NCBI RefSeq assembly: GCF_001305965.1
Contig: NZ_JXQC01000003.1
Span: 3,062,861 to 3,126,860 of the forward strand
Origin: Erythrobacter sp. SG61-1L
Lineage (GTDB): Bacteria > Pseudomonadota > Alphaproteobacteria > Sphingomonadales > Sphingomonadaceae
Length of the DNA stretch: 64,000 nucleotides
Direction: 5' to 3'
Below, in pieces: positions 17,424-25,800 of the stretch. The notes beneath the pieces were generated by a model. That model did not search any database. It saw only the letters and a program-made list of their open reading frames with translations, and was not told the DNA's origin. How positions within the stretch are numbered: the first letter of the stretch is position 1; each line of letters begins with the position of its first letter. The position numbers were made by a program, and so were the translations under genes.

Positions 17424-17852
17424 GAGATCAGCGCGGGGGGGCGGGACGGCGCGGGGTGATTCTGAGGCGTGCGAAGCCGCTGCCGAAAACGTCGAAGGTG
17501 CCGATCAAATCGATGTCACGGTCGCAAGCTGGCAACCTTATCCCACCGGTTTCAAATGTCCGTTTCTCCAAGTTTGCCGCATAGAACCTGCCGATCTGAA
17601 ATCGGCCCCTTGCAGACATAGGTCGCAGGTCAACGAACGACGGCTTTCGACGAGACAGATTGAAACCTGCTATGGCCGATTTGTTGGCGGAAGCAGTCCT
17701 TCAGCACGTTCCATTCGACTTTGCTGCGAAGCTGAGCATTGGTGTTCCTGTGAATCGTGGCCGGCATGCCCGGCACAGCCCTGACCGATGTGATCGGCAG
17801 GGCTGCGGGTGGTGGGACCGGCATGGCGCTGGATCCTCAATGGAGACCACCC
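17424..17852. other. Intergenic stretch before the recombinase cassette
   Basis: No supported gene. A plus-strand frame at 17395-17784 is Arg/Cys/Ser-rich and looks spurious. A stem-loop at 17776-17805 (CAGCCCT/AGGGCTG with inner CCGAT/ATCGG) lies 48 bases before the DUF3489 ATG and could be a recombinase binding site or regulatory hairpin. Confidence 0.35.
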
Positions 17853-18086
17853 ATGACCGCATCACGGAAGACATCCGAGACCTCAGCCCCGGCCCGCAAG
17901 ATCGACCAGGTGCTTGCCTTGCTCCACCGTAAGCAAGGAGCGACGGCGGCGGAGATCGCCGCGCTCACCGCTTGGCTGCCGCATACAGCCCGGGCGGCCC
18001 TGACCGGCTTGCGCAAAAAGGGTCATGTCATAACCAAGACAAAGCGTGACGATGCAAACTGCTACCGCATCACTGGGCAGGCCTGA
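17853..18086 (+). CDS. DUF3489 domain protein of a recombinase cassette
   Basis: A 77-residue protein. After a basic N-terminus it has a helix-turn-helix-like segment (KIDQVLALLHRKQGATAAEI, then TAWLPHTARAALTGLRKKG), the DUF3489 pattern. These small DNA-binding-like proteins usually precede a DUF2924 gene and a large serine recombinase, as here. ATG at 17853 follows a TGGAG ribosome site. The stop overlaps the next start (TGATG). Function in recombination or its control is inferred from this recurring order. Confidence 0.85.
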   Translation: MTASRKTSETSAPARKIDQVLALLHRKQGATAAEIAALTAWLPHTARAALTGLRKKGHVITKTKRDDANCYRITGQA

Positions 18087-18520
18087 TGGCCAACCGGAGC
18101 AAGCGGCTCGATCAGGACCTGGCTGCGCTGGCGAACATGTCGTCAGTGCAGCTAAAGGAGCGCTGGCTGGCAATGGGATATGAGGCACCCCCCTTGGTGC
18201 CTCCGGCGTTGCTGCGTCGCCTGCTGGCCCAGCGGCTGCAAGAACGCCGGCATGGTGCCCTGCCGGTGATGGTTGTGCGCGAACTTGAACGAATAGCCTG
18301 TGGCGCACCGCTGGCTGCTCCGGCAAATCGGCGAACAGGGCTCACCAAAGGCACCCGACTGATCCGGGAGTGGAACGGCCAGACCATCGCCGTGGAGGTG
18401 GTTGAGGGCGGGTTCATCATGGGCGGGCTGACCTATCGCTCGCTGAGCGAGATTGCCCGCGAGGTAACCGGTACCCACTGGTCAGGTCCGCGCTTCTTTG
18501 GACTGCAGCGCAATGGCTGA
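18086..18520 (+). CDS. DUF2924 domain protein of a recombinase cassette
   Basis: A 144-residue protein matching the DUF2924 pattern: an N-terminal helical part (LKERWLAMGYEAPPLVP, RRLLAQRLQERRHG) and a C-terminal beta-rich part with GTRLIREWNGQTIAVEVVE and LTYRSLSEIAREVTGTHWSG. DUF2924 proteins are found almost only beside large serine recombinases in prophages and integrative elements, but their role is not established. The gene overlaps the DUF3489 stop and the recombinase start, so all three are co-translated. Confidence 0.88.
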   Translation: MANRSKRLDQDLAALANMSSVQLKERWLAMGYEAPPLVPPALLRRLLAQRLQERRHGALPVMVVRELERIACGAPLAAPANRRTGLTKGTRLIREWNGQTIAVEVVEGGFIMGGLTYRSLSEIAREVTGTHWSGPRFFGLQRNG

Positions 18521-20192
18521 GAAGACCTTGCGCTGCGCGGTCTACACCCGCAAATCGACCGAGGACGGGCTGGAGCAGGAGTTCAACAGCCTTGATGCGC
18601 AGTATGAAGCCTGCGCTGCCTATGCAGTGAGCCAACGGCATGAGGGCTGGCTGCTGTTGCCAGACCGCTATGATGACGGGGGGTTCTCCGGCGGCAATAT
18701 GCAGCGGCAGGGGTTGCAGCGCTTGCTGGCCGATGTGGCCGCCGGCAAGGTCGATATCATCTTGGTATACAAGATCGATCGACTGACCCGCAGTCTGGCC
18801 GACTTCGCCAAGATAGTTGAAGTGCTCGACAAGGCCGAGGCGAGTTTCGTATCGATCACCCAGTCGTTCAACACCACCACCAGCATGGGACGGCTTACGC
18901 TCAACATGCTGCTGTCATTTGCCCAGTTCGAGCGCGAGGTTACCGGTGAACGCATCCGCGACAAGATTGCTGCCTCCAAGCGTAAGGGGATGTGGATGGG
19001 CGGGCCAGTTCCACTCGGCTACGAGGTCAAGAACCGCAAGCTGGTCGTGAATACTGGAGAAGCCGACACCGTCCGTCACATCATGCAGCGATATCTGGAG
19101 GTTCGCTCGGTGGTTGTGCTGGCCGAAGAACTGAACCGCGAAGGATATCGGACCAAGCTGCAGATCCGAGCGAGTGGGCCACATCGCGGCGGCTGCATTT
19201 TCCGGCGAGGCACGCTCTACCACTTACTCGCGAACCCCATCTACCTGGGCAAGATCGTCCACAAGGGCGAGGTTTTTACCGGTGAGCACCCGGCAATCGT
19301 CTCCCAAGGACTGTGGGACGAGGTGCAGCAAACCCTCAAGGCCAATGCTTCAGGTACGTCGCGGCGTATCAAGTTCCAGCAGCCCAGCCTTCTGGTGGGA
19401 ATGCTGTATGATGGGGAAGGCAGGGCCATGACCCCAAGCCACGCCACCAAGCCAGGCAAGCGCTATCGTTACTATGTTACCCGGCCTGACCTGATCGATG
19501 GTTCTCCTGCATGGCGGGTATCGGCCTTCGATCTTGAGCAGCTGGTGTGCCAGCACATTGCGGAACTGCTCGGCGACCAGCAGTTCCTCTGCCGGCTTGT
19601 TCCAAATACGGAGGCCGCCGCCATCCAGAAAACCACCGCCGCGGGCGATCTTGCTGCAGCAACTCTGCGCAGCGGCTCGGCACATGACAGGGCAGCATTG
19701 CTTGAGGCCATCGTTGATCGGATTAATCTTGGCGATGGTGGGATTGAGATCATGACCACCCATTTTCGGATCAGCGGTGCGCTGGAGTTAGGCAACGGAG
19801 AGGATGTTTTGGCCGAGCCCATCATCCTCGGGCTTCCGGCCACCAAGGTGCGGCGCGGACATCAGCTGCGCTTGGTAATACCCGGTCCCGAAGACCTGAG
19901 CGCCGCCCCCAAACGGCGGAATGAGAAACTGGTATCGCTGGTGGCTGAAGCCTATGCCGCGCGGCAACTGATCCTGTCACAGCCCGACCAGTCGATCGCC
20001 AACATCGCGGCGGCTGCGGGCAAGTGCCGTACCAGGCTGGCCAAGCTAGCCTCGCTCGCCTGCGTCGCACCTGATATTGTGACCGCCATTGTTCAGGGAC
20101 GGCAGCCCGCCTCCTTGTCCAAGCGCGCCCTACTTGAGGCGGAGCTTCCACTCTCATGGCCGGAGCAGCGCCGCGCTCTCGGATTCGCCTGA
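18513..20192 (+). CDS. Large serine recombinase (resolvase/invertase family)
   Basis: A 559-residue site-specific recombinase. The N-terminal catalytic domain has YTRKSTEDG with the nucleophilic serine, the KIDRLTRS arginine motif and the REVTGERIRDKI helix. A recombinase domain (PLGYEVKNRKLVV) follows, then a zinc-ribbon-like region lacking an obvious full cysteine set, then a long C-terminal DNA-binding part. These enzymes integrate or excise elements by double-strand exchange through a phosphoserine link. ATG at 18513 overlaps the DUF2924 stop. The gene ends 190 bases before the 3' end of the tRNA-Leu gene, placing it at the edge of the accessory island. The tRNA could be the target, although serine recombinases do not usually use tRNA genes. 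Confidence 0.93.
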   Translation: MAEKTLRCAVYTRKSTEDGLEQEFNSLDAQYEACAAYAVSQRHEGWLLLPDRYDDGGFSGGNMQRQGLQRLLADVAAGKVDIILVYKIDRLTRSLADFAKIVEVLDKAEASFVSITQSFNTTTSMGRLTLNMLLSFAQFEREVTGERIRDKIAASKRKGMWMGGPVPLGYEVKNRKLVVNTGEADTVRHIMQRYLEVRSVVVLAEELNREGYRTKLQIRASGPHRGGCIFRRGTLYHLLANPIYLGKIVHKGEVFTGEHPAIVSQGLWDEVQQTLKANASGTSRRIKFQQPSLLVGMLYDGEGRAMTPSHATKPGKRYRYYVTRPDLIDGSPAWRVSAFDLEQLVCQHIAELLGDQQFLCRLVPNTEAAAIQKTTAAGDLAAATLRSGSAHDRAALLEAIVDRINLGDGGIEIMTTHFRISGALELGNGEDVLAEPIILGLPATKVRRGHQLRLVIPGPEDLSAAPKRRNEKLVSLVAEAYAARQLILSQPDQSIANIAAAAGKCRTRLAKLASLACVAPDIVTAIVQGRQPASLSKRALLEAELPLSWPEQRRALGFA

Positions 20193-20381
20193 GGTCCTTC
20201 TCATTGCAGTCAGAATTTTGACGCCAGAGACGGCGGGCACTTTGCGTCGAGAAATTGCGTCCGTTGTGTCGGTCTCTGACTTCACCTGCCCGCAGAGCAC
20301 ACCTGAAATCCGGCGCTACTGCGCCGGAAACGAGGTCCACTGTAATGGGATTCCCCAACTGGGGAGTTTTTCAGGACTGTT
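20193..20381. other. Island edge with stem-loops between recombinase and tRNA-Leu
   Basis: No gene. A perfect CCGGCGC/GCGCCGG hairpin (20310-20327) and a CCCC-AACT-GGGG hairpin followed by TTTTT (20353-20371) lie here. The second may terminate the recombinase transcript before it runs antisense into the tRNA gene. One attachment-site half may be in this stretch; no second copy was found. Confidence 0.4.
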
Positions 20382-20468
20382 TGGTGCGGTCGAGAAGACT
20401 CGAACTTCCACGGGCTTTCGCCCACAACGACCTCAACGTTGCGCGTCTACCAGTTCCGCCACGACCGC
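20382..20468 (-). tRNA. tRNA-Leu (anticodon GAG), CCA encoded
   Basis: The minus strand folds into a class II tRNA. The acceptor stem is GCGGTCG/CGACCGC with discriminator A and an encoded CCA. The D-arm includes GGCGGAACTGGTAGACGC. The anticodon stem is CAACG/CGTTG with loop TTGAGGT (anticodon GAG, leucine CTC/CTT codons). There is a long variable arm, and the T-loop is GTTCGAGTC. The 3' end faces the serine recombinase and the accessory island. Confidence 0.93.
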
Positions 20469-20608
20469 AAAATCGACAAGGGCCGGCTGGCCCTCGCGGG
20501 GTAGGAGCGCGCCCTTAGCAAAGCGATTTCACCCCTGCAAGCGCGCTGGAGCGACTATTTTCGCGGCACTGTCATTTATTGGGGGCCTGGAACGGCCGCC
20601 GGACGGCT

Positions 20609-21472
20609 TTAGTTGGGTTTCCAGCCGATTTCCGCGAATTTCGCGGCCTTGGGTACATCGGTGACCGCTTCGTTGATCGTCACGCTTTCACCGGGGGCCA
20701 GCGTGCGCTGCGGCGGGGCCACTTCCCAGCTATAGACGATGCGTTCGCGCGCATCGCGCAGCACGATCAGGATCGGCGGCATATTGCGCGTGACCTTGCC
20801 GACATTGGTGACCGTGCCGCTGGCGCCGAAATATTCCGTGCCGTTGGGCAGCTTGCGCCGTTCCTGCTTGTCCGCCGGGAAGTTCAGCACCAGATCGCTC
20901 TGCCCCAGGCCGAAGGTCGGGCGGCTGATCGGCACCCAGTCGGGCAGGCCCCAATAGCTGACCGCGAATACGGCCCCCATGGCAAACAGCGCGAAGATCG
21001 CCGCCGCATAGGTCCACAGGCGCAGCACGTTGCGGCGCGGGCGGAACGGGGGTTCGTGCTCGAACTGGGAATAGGTGTCTTCCCCATAGCCTTCCGGCTC
21101 GGCCACAGGCTCGGGCGGGGGCATATGTTCGCCCGCGATGGCCTGCGGCGGCGGCGGAGGTTCCTCCACCGGCGCGTAATACTGGGCCGGGGCTGGTGCC
21201 GGCTCGGGCGGGGCGAAGCTGGAAAAGCCCGGTCGTGCATCCGGCTCGCGCCCGGGCACGTGCTGCGGGGCCGGAGTGGGGGACGGCATCGGAGCGGGCG
21301 CCGGGGCCGGTGCAGGGCGATGCGCTGGTGCAGCCGGAGCCGCCGCTGCGGCAGGCCCTTCCTGGAACCAGCTATGGCGGCACTTGGCGCACCGTACGGT
21401 ACGGCCTTCGAGGCCGATCGCGCTGTCGGGAACCACATAGCGCGTCGCACATGCTGGGCAGGCGATGATCAT
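20609..21472 (-). CDS. Zinc-ribbon (MJ0042-type) / DUF3426 membrane protein
   Basis: A 287-residue protein with an N-terminal zinc ribbon (CPACATRYVV...CAKCRHSW, cysteines near residues 5, 8, 27 and 30). Next come a long Pro/Ala-rich linker and one membrane helix near residue 145 (LWTYAAAIFALFAMGAVFAV). The C-terminal DUF3426 domain has a GTVTNVGKVTRNMPPI strand pattern like an Ig-like fold. Such proteins are conserved in alphaproteobacteria; their exact role is unknown. The gene is divergent from ftsE, which in this group it commonly neighbours. Confidence 0.88.
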   Translation of the reverse strand: MIIACPACATRYVVPDSAIGLEGRTVRCAKCRHSWFQEGPAAAAAPAAPAHRPAPAPAPAPMPSPTPAPQHVPGREPDARPGFSSFAPPEPAPAPAQYYAPVEEPPPPPQAIAGEHMPPPEPVAEPEGYGEDTYSQFEHEPPFRPRRNVLRLWTYAAAIFALFAMGAVFAVSYWGLPDWVPISRPTFGLGQSDLVLNFPADKQERRKLPNGTEYFGASGTVTNVGKVTRNMPPILIVLRDARERIVYSWEVAPPQRTLAPGESVTINEAVTDVPKAAKFAEIGWKPN

Positions 21473-21633
21473 CGTGGGAATAGCTTAAGGCACATGCGCG
21501 AATCACTATCAAGAGTCACAGCCTGTGAGTGGTGCCCGTGTGTGGCTTTTTTCCACACCGATCACCCGCTATAGCCGCAACGCATGGCCGAAATTAACCT
21601 TGTCCCGCCACTGCTTGCGGATATGCCACGGGT

Positions 21634-22374
21634 ATGAACATGCCTGAGGGGGATATTGTCCAGTTCGACAATGTCGGGCTGCGCTATGGCGCCGGCAAGG
21701 AAGTGCTGAGCGACATCTCCTTCACGCTCTATCCCGGCAGCTTCTATTTCCTCACCGGGGCCAGCGGCGCGGGCAAGACATCGCTGCTCAAGCTGCTCTA
21801 TCTGGCGCAGCGGCCTTCGCGCGGGGCGATCCGCATGTTCGGCACCGATGTGATTACCCTGCCGCGCAGGAAACTGCCCGGCTTCCGCCGCCGGCTGGGC
21901 GTGGTGTTTCAGGACTTCCGGCTGGTTCAGCACCTTTCCGCCTTCGACAATGTCGCCCTGCCGCTGCGCGTTTCCGGGGTGCGGGAAAGCGATCTGGTGA
22001 AGCCGGTGGCCGATATGCTGGAATGGGTGGGGCTGGCGGATCGCGCCGATGCCCGCCCGGCGACCCTTTCGGGCGGGGAACAGCAGCGCGTGGCCATTGC
22101 CCGCGCGGTGATTGGCCGGCCCGACATGCTGGTGGCCGACGAGCCGACCGGTAACGTCGATCCCGATCTTGCCCTTAAGCTGCTGCGCCTGTTCGAGGCG
22201 CTCAATCGCCTTGGCACGACTGTGGTGGTGGCCACGCACGATCTGCATCTGCTCAAGAAAGTGCCCGAATCGCTTATCATGCGGCTCGACAAGGGGCGGC
22301 TGAGCGATCCCACCGGCGCCTTGCGCTATCCGCCCCGGCGGCCTTTCGCCCCCATAGAGGACGATCTGCCGTGA
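21634..22374 (+). CDS. ftsE: Cell division ATP-binding protein FtsE
   Basis: The ATPase of the FtsEX complex, an ABC-type mechanotransmitter at the division septum that activates peptidoglycan hydrolases. Walker A is GASGAGKTS at residues 42-50. The signature [14 protein letters not shown] and Walker [10 protein letters not shown] follow in order. Length (246) is normal. The start MNMPEGD is preceded by a divergent promoter region shared with the zinc-ribbon gene. The stop overlaps the GTG start of ftsX (GTGA), so the subunits are translationally coupled. Confidence 0.95.
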   Translation: MNMPEGDIVQFDNVGLRYGAGKEVLSDISFTLYPGSFYFLTGASGAGKTSLLKLLYLAQRPSRGAIRMFGTDVITLPRRKLPGFRRRLGVVFQDFRLVQHLSAFDNVALPLRVSGVRESDLVKPVADMLEWVGLADRADARPATLSGGEQQRVAIARAVIGRPDMLVADEPTGNVDPDLALKLLRLFEALNRLGTTVVVATHDLHLLKKVPESLIMRLDKGRLSDPTGALRYPPRRPFAPIEDDLP

Positions 22375-23282
22375 TTTCGCTGGGGAGGGAACGCAAGGCG
22401 CAACTCGTCCCGCAGGCGCGGCTTACCGGGCCGATGCCGTGGGTGATTGCCATCATGGTGGCGCTCACCACTATCGCGGCGGCAGGCGGGCTGGCGCTGA
22501 GCAATCTTGCCCAGGCCGCCCGGGCCGAACTTTCGGGCGGGCTGACGGTACAGATCGTGGAGGCGGACCCGGAGGAACGCGGCAGGCAGGCGGAACTGGC
22601 GGTTTCCCTGCTGGCCAATGTCCAGGGGGTGGATACGGTTACCCGTGTGGCCGACAGCGAATTGCGCGAGCTGATCGAACCCTGGCTGGGGGAAGACATC
22701 GGCGGCAACACTGGCGGGATGGCGGGCGAAGCCGTGCCGATGCCCGCGCTGATCGACGTGCGGCTGAGCGGGCCGGTTACCGACAGCAGGCTGAAGCGCA
22801 TGCGCGCCGTGTTGCAAAACAAGGTTCCCGCCGCGCAGGTCGATGCCCAGTCCAGCTGGCTCGCGCCGGTCTTTGCGGCCATCGCCTCGCTCCAGTGGCT
22901 GGCACTGGGGCTTGTGGTGCTGCTGGCGGGGACCAGTGCGGCGGCGGTGTGGCTTGCCTCGCGCAGCGCGCTCGGCTCCAACCGCGCGACGATCGAGATC
23001 GTGCACCTGCTGGGCGGCACGGATGGACAGATCGCGCGGATATTCCAAAGGTCCATAGGCATAGATGCGCTGCTGGGCGGCGCGGTTGGCCTGGGTTTCG
23101 GCGTGTCCGCCGTGCTGCTGCTGGGGCGGCAGTTCGCCGCTCTCGGTTCCGGCATGATCGCGGGCGGGGGACTTGGCTGGCCAGACTGGTTGGCGATTGC
23201 GGCAATCCCGCTTGCCGGAGTATTGATCGCCATGTTCACCGCGCGGCTTACCGTGCTCGCGGCGCTCAGGAAGATGCTGTGA
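22371..23282 (+). CDS. ftsX: Cell division protein FtsX
   Basis: The membrane partner of FtsE. The protein has one helix near residues 20-42, an extracellular domain of about 110 residues (residues 45-160) and three more helices in the second half (around 170-192, 230-250 and 275-297), the FtsX topology. The periplasmic loop binds the hydrolase activator. GTG start at 22371 overlaps ftsE, and the stop overlaps the next gene's GTG. The poorly conserved sequence is normal for alphaproteobacterial FtsX; the assignment rests mostly on topology and position. Confidence 0.92.
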   Translation: MISLGRERKAQLVPQARLTGPMPWVIAIMVALTTIAAAGGLALSNLAQAARAELSGGLTVQIVEADPEERGRQAELAVSLLANVQGVDTVTRVADSELRELIEPWLGEDIGGNTGGMAGEAVPMPALIDVRLSGPVTDSRLKRMRAVLQNKVPAAQVDAQSSWLAPVFAAIASLQWLALGLVVLLAGTSAAAVWLASRSALGSNRATIEIVHLLGGTDGQIARIFQRSIGIDALLGGAVGLGFGVSAVLLLGRQFAALGSGMIAGGGLGWPDWLAIAAIPLAGVLIAMFTARLTVLAALRKML

Positions 23283-23824
23283 GGTTTGGGCAAGTGATCC
23301 GCCGTGCGCTTGGCGCAGTCTTTATCGTGTGGGCCCTCGGCTTCTTCTGGTTCGCCGTGTTCCTGCCCGGCCCGGCGGGCGATGCAAAGACGGATGCGAT
23401 TGTCGTGCCCACGGGGGGCGAGGGGCGGATCGCGCGCGGGCTGGATATGCTGCGGCGCAGGCAGGCGCAGCAATTGCTGGTGAGCGGGGTGGACGGCGAT
23501 GTGAAGCCGCGCGAATTCGCCGCCGAATATGATGTCGATCCCGCACTGATGGCCTGCTGCATCACGCTGGGTTTTGCTGCACTGGATACCAGAGGCAATG
23601 CGGCCGAAACGGCGGCATGGGTGGGGGAACGCAATGTCTCTTCCCTGCGGCTCGTCACTACGGACTGGCACATGCGCCGCGCCGCGCTGGAACTGTCGTC
23701 GGAGATTCCGGGCGATGTGAAGATCGTGGAGGATGCTGTCCGTTCCAAGCCGTCGCTGCGCATCCTGCTCCTTGAATATCACAAGCTGATCGCGGCCTTC
23801 CTGGCGCGCCTGCTGCCCTGGTAA
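23279..23824 (+). CDS. YdcF/ElyC-like (DUF218) envelope protein
   Basis: A 181-residue DUF218 protein. It has one N-terminal membrane helix (about residues 9-30), then DAIVVPTGGEGRIARGLDML, LLVSGVDGD, DTRGNAAETAAWV and LRLVTTDWHMRRAALEL, the conserved strands of the YdcF/ElyC/SanA fold. Members act in envelope polysaccharide metabolism, but the substrate is unknown. GTG at 23279 overlaps the ftsX stop; an alternative GTG is at 23294. It is clearly part of the ftsEX operon. Confidence 0.85.
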   Translation: MRFGQVIRRALGAVFIVWALGFFWFAVFLPGPAGDAKTDAIVVPTGGEGRIARGLDMLRRRQAQQLLVSGVDGDVKPREFAAEYDVDPALMACCITLGFAALDTRGNAAETAAWVGERNVSSLRLVTTDWHMRRAALELSSEIPGDVKIVEDAVRSKPSLRILLLEYHKLIAAFLARLLPW

Positions 23825-23842
23825 TCGGCAAGGGGGATCGCA

Positions 23843-24526
23843 ATGGGGAACGTGCTGCGCAGCCTGGCCTTCTATCTTGTGTTCTACGGGTTCAGCGTGG
23901 GCTTCGTGATCGCGGCGGCCATCGGCGCTGCCATGGGCCCGCGTTTTTCGCATACGGTGCCCGATGCGTGGAGCGCCTTCCATCGCTGGTGCGTGGAAAA
24001 TCTGCTGGGCATCCGCGTGGTGGTGGAAGGCATCCGCCCGGAAGGCCCGGTGCTCTATGCCTTCAAGCATGAGAGCTTCTTCGAGGCGATCGACGTTGCC
24101 CGTTCGCTCCACCGGCCGGTGCCCTTCGCCAAGGAGGAACTGTTTCGCATTCCTTTTTGGGGCAAGGCGGCGCGCGGCTATGGCGGGGTGCCCGTCGCGC
24201 GCGATCAGGGGGCAAAGGCACTGCGCTTCATGCTGTCGGAGGCGAAGCGCCAGTCCGCCACCGGGCGCCCGATGGTGATCTTCCCCGAAGGAACCCGCGT
24301 GACCCATGGCGAACACGCGCCGCTGCGCGCTGGCTTTGCTGGCCTGTACAAGGTGCTGGGCCTGCCGGTGGTGCCCGTGGCAGTGAACAGCGGCCCGCTC
24401 TATCACCGCCTGTGGAAGCGTTCCGGCACAATCACCCTGCGCTTCGGCGAAGCGATTCCCCCCGGCCTCCCGCGCGACGAAGTGGAAGAGCGGGTGCGGA
24501 TCGCGATCAATGCCCTCAACCCATGA
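23843..24526 (+). CDS. 1-acyl-sn-glycerol-3-phosphate acyltransferase-like (PlsC family)
   Basis: A 227-residue membrane-bound lysophospholipid acyltransferase. Motif I is KHESFFE, an H-x4-E variant of the usual H-x4-D that is frequent in alphaproteobacterial members. Motif III is FPEGTR near residue 152, followed by VPVAVNSG. An N-terminal helix anchors it to the inner membrane. It would acylate lysophosphatidate at sn-2. ATG at 23843 has a GGGGG ribosome site. The stop overlaps the start of the transporter gene (ATGA), continuing the ftsEX-led operon. Confidence 0.88.
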   Translation: MGNVLRSLAFYLVFYGFSVGFVIAAAIGAAMGPRFSHTVPDAWSAFHRWCVENLLGIRVVVEGIRPEGPVLYAFKHESFFEAIDVARSLHRPVPFAKEELFRIPFWGKAARGYGGVPVARDQGAKALRFMLSEAKRQSATGRPMVIFPEGTRVTHGEHAPLRAGFAGLYKVLGLPVVPVAVNSGPLYHRLWKRSGTITLRFGEAIPPGLPRDEVEERVRIAINALNP

Positions 24527-25782
24527 AGGCGCCGGAAAAAGACCCGTCGCTGATGGAAGTCCTTGGCCCCGGCCTGGTGACGGGCGCGGCGGATGACGAT
24601 CCCAGCGGGATAGGCACCTACAGTCAGGTCGGGGCGCAGTTCGGCTACGGCATGGCCTGGACGATGTTTTTCGGCTTCCCGCTGCTCGCCGCGATTCAGG
24701 CGATCTGCGCGCGGATCGGGGCGACGACCGGGCGCGGCATCGCGCGGAACCTGCGGCGGCATTATCCGCTGCCCCTGTTGCAGGGTGCGGTGTTGCTTCT
24801 GCTGCTGGCCAACATCATCAATCTGGGCGCGGATCTGGGCGCGATGGGCGCCGCGCTCGCCTTGCTGCTGCCCGGCCCGACCCTGGCCTACACTGCTGCA
24901 TTCGGGCTGCTGAGTGTGCTGCTGGAAGTGTTCCTGAGCTACAACAGCTATGCCCGCATCCTCAAATGGACCACGCTTTCGCTGTTCGCCTATGTCGGCG
25001 TGGTGTTCGTGGCGCATGTCCCGTTGGCCGACGCTGCGCGGGGCACTCTGGTGCCGCATTTCCGCTTCGACCGGGATCATGCCATGGCATTGGTGGCAGT
25101 GTTTGGCACTACGATCAGCCCTTATCTGTTCTTCTGGCAGGCGGGTCAGGAAGTGGAGGAACAGCACCGGCGCCACATCAAGCCGCTGCATGTCACCCCC
25201 AGCAACCGTGCCCAGCGGGAACTGCGGCGCATCCGCACCGATACGCTGATCGGCATGGGCTTTTCGCACCTTGTGGCCCTGTTCATCATCATTGCGACCG
25301 CCGCAACGCTTCACGCGAACGGAGTGCGCGATATTGCAAGCGCTGCACAGGCCGCCGAGGCCCTGCGGCCGATTGCCGGTGATCTGACCTTTGCCCTGTT
25401 CGCGCTAGGCATCATCGGCACCGGCCTGCTGGCCGTGCCCATTCTGGCCGGCAGCGCCGCCTATGCGCTGAGCGAGGCCTTCGGCTGGGTGGAAGGGCTG
25501 GACCGCAAGCCGCGCGAGGCCCGGGCCTTTTACGGCGCGATCGCGGCGGCCACCCTGGGCGGGGTTGCGCTCAATTTCCTGTCCATCGACCCGATGCGCG
25601 CGTTGTATCTGGCCGCCGTGGTCAATGGCCTGCTGGCCCCGCCGCTGATGGTGCTGACCATGCTGATCGCAAGCAATCGCAAGGTGATGGGCAAGCTGGC
25701 CGTGCGCGGCTGGCTGGCGGCGGCAGGTTGGCTATCCACCATCGTGATGTCGGTGGTGGCGGCGGTATTCCTGCTGTCCTGA
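24523..25782 (+). CDS. Nramp-related divalent metal transporter
   Basis: A 419-residue polytopic protein of the SLC11/Nramp superfamily with about 11 predicted helices. In TM1 the sequence is GAADDDPSGIGTYSQVG, where canonical Mn2+/Fe2+ Nramps have DPGN. In TM6 it reads TTISPYLFFWQ, lacking the methionine and MPH motif that select transition metals. This signature belongs to Nramp-related transporters, some of which carry Mg2+. Substrate is therefore uncertain. ATG at 24523 overlaps the acyltransferase stop. Upstream in-frame codons exist but lie within that gene and are not transporter-like. Confidence 0.85.
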   Translation: MKAPEKDPSLMEVLGPGLVTGAADDDPSGIGTYSQVGAQFGYGMAWTMFFGFPLLAAIQAICARIGATTGRGIARNLRRHYPLPLLQGAVLLLLLANIINLGADLGAMGAALALLLPGPTLAYTAAFGLLSVLLEVFLSYNSYARILKWTTLSLFAYVGVVFVAHVPLADAARGTLVPHFRFDRDHAMALVAVFGTTISPYLFFWQAGQEVEEQHRRHIKPLHVTPSNRAQRELRRIRTDTLIGMGFSHLVALFIIIATAATLHANGVRDIASAAQAAEALRPIAGDLTFALFALGIIGTGLLAVPILAGSAAYALSEAFGWVEGLDRKPREARAFYGAIAAATLGGVALNFLSIDPMRALYLAAVVNGLLAPPLMVLTMLIASNRKVMGKLAVRGWLAAAGWLSTIVMSVVAAVFLLS

Positions 25783-25800
25783 GCGAGCTGCCCCGATGCT

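Noticed and set aside
17395-17784. 129-codon plus-strand frame between the AbiEi-like gene and the DUF3489 gene
   Set aside because: Composition is Arg/Cys/Ser-rich, there is no ribosome site, it overlaps the AbiEi operator, and no family is evident.
20382-20468. Duplicated tRNA-Leu 3' end as an att repeat within the window
   Set aside because: I looked for the GGTGCGGTCGAGAAG end elsewhere on the left and found no second copy; if it exists it is beyond the left edge.
22277-24406. Open minus-strand frame of 709 codons opposite ftsX, ydcF and acyltransferase genes
   Set aside because: Shadow frame; low-complexity composition, and the plus-strand genes carry clear motifs and coupled starts.
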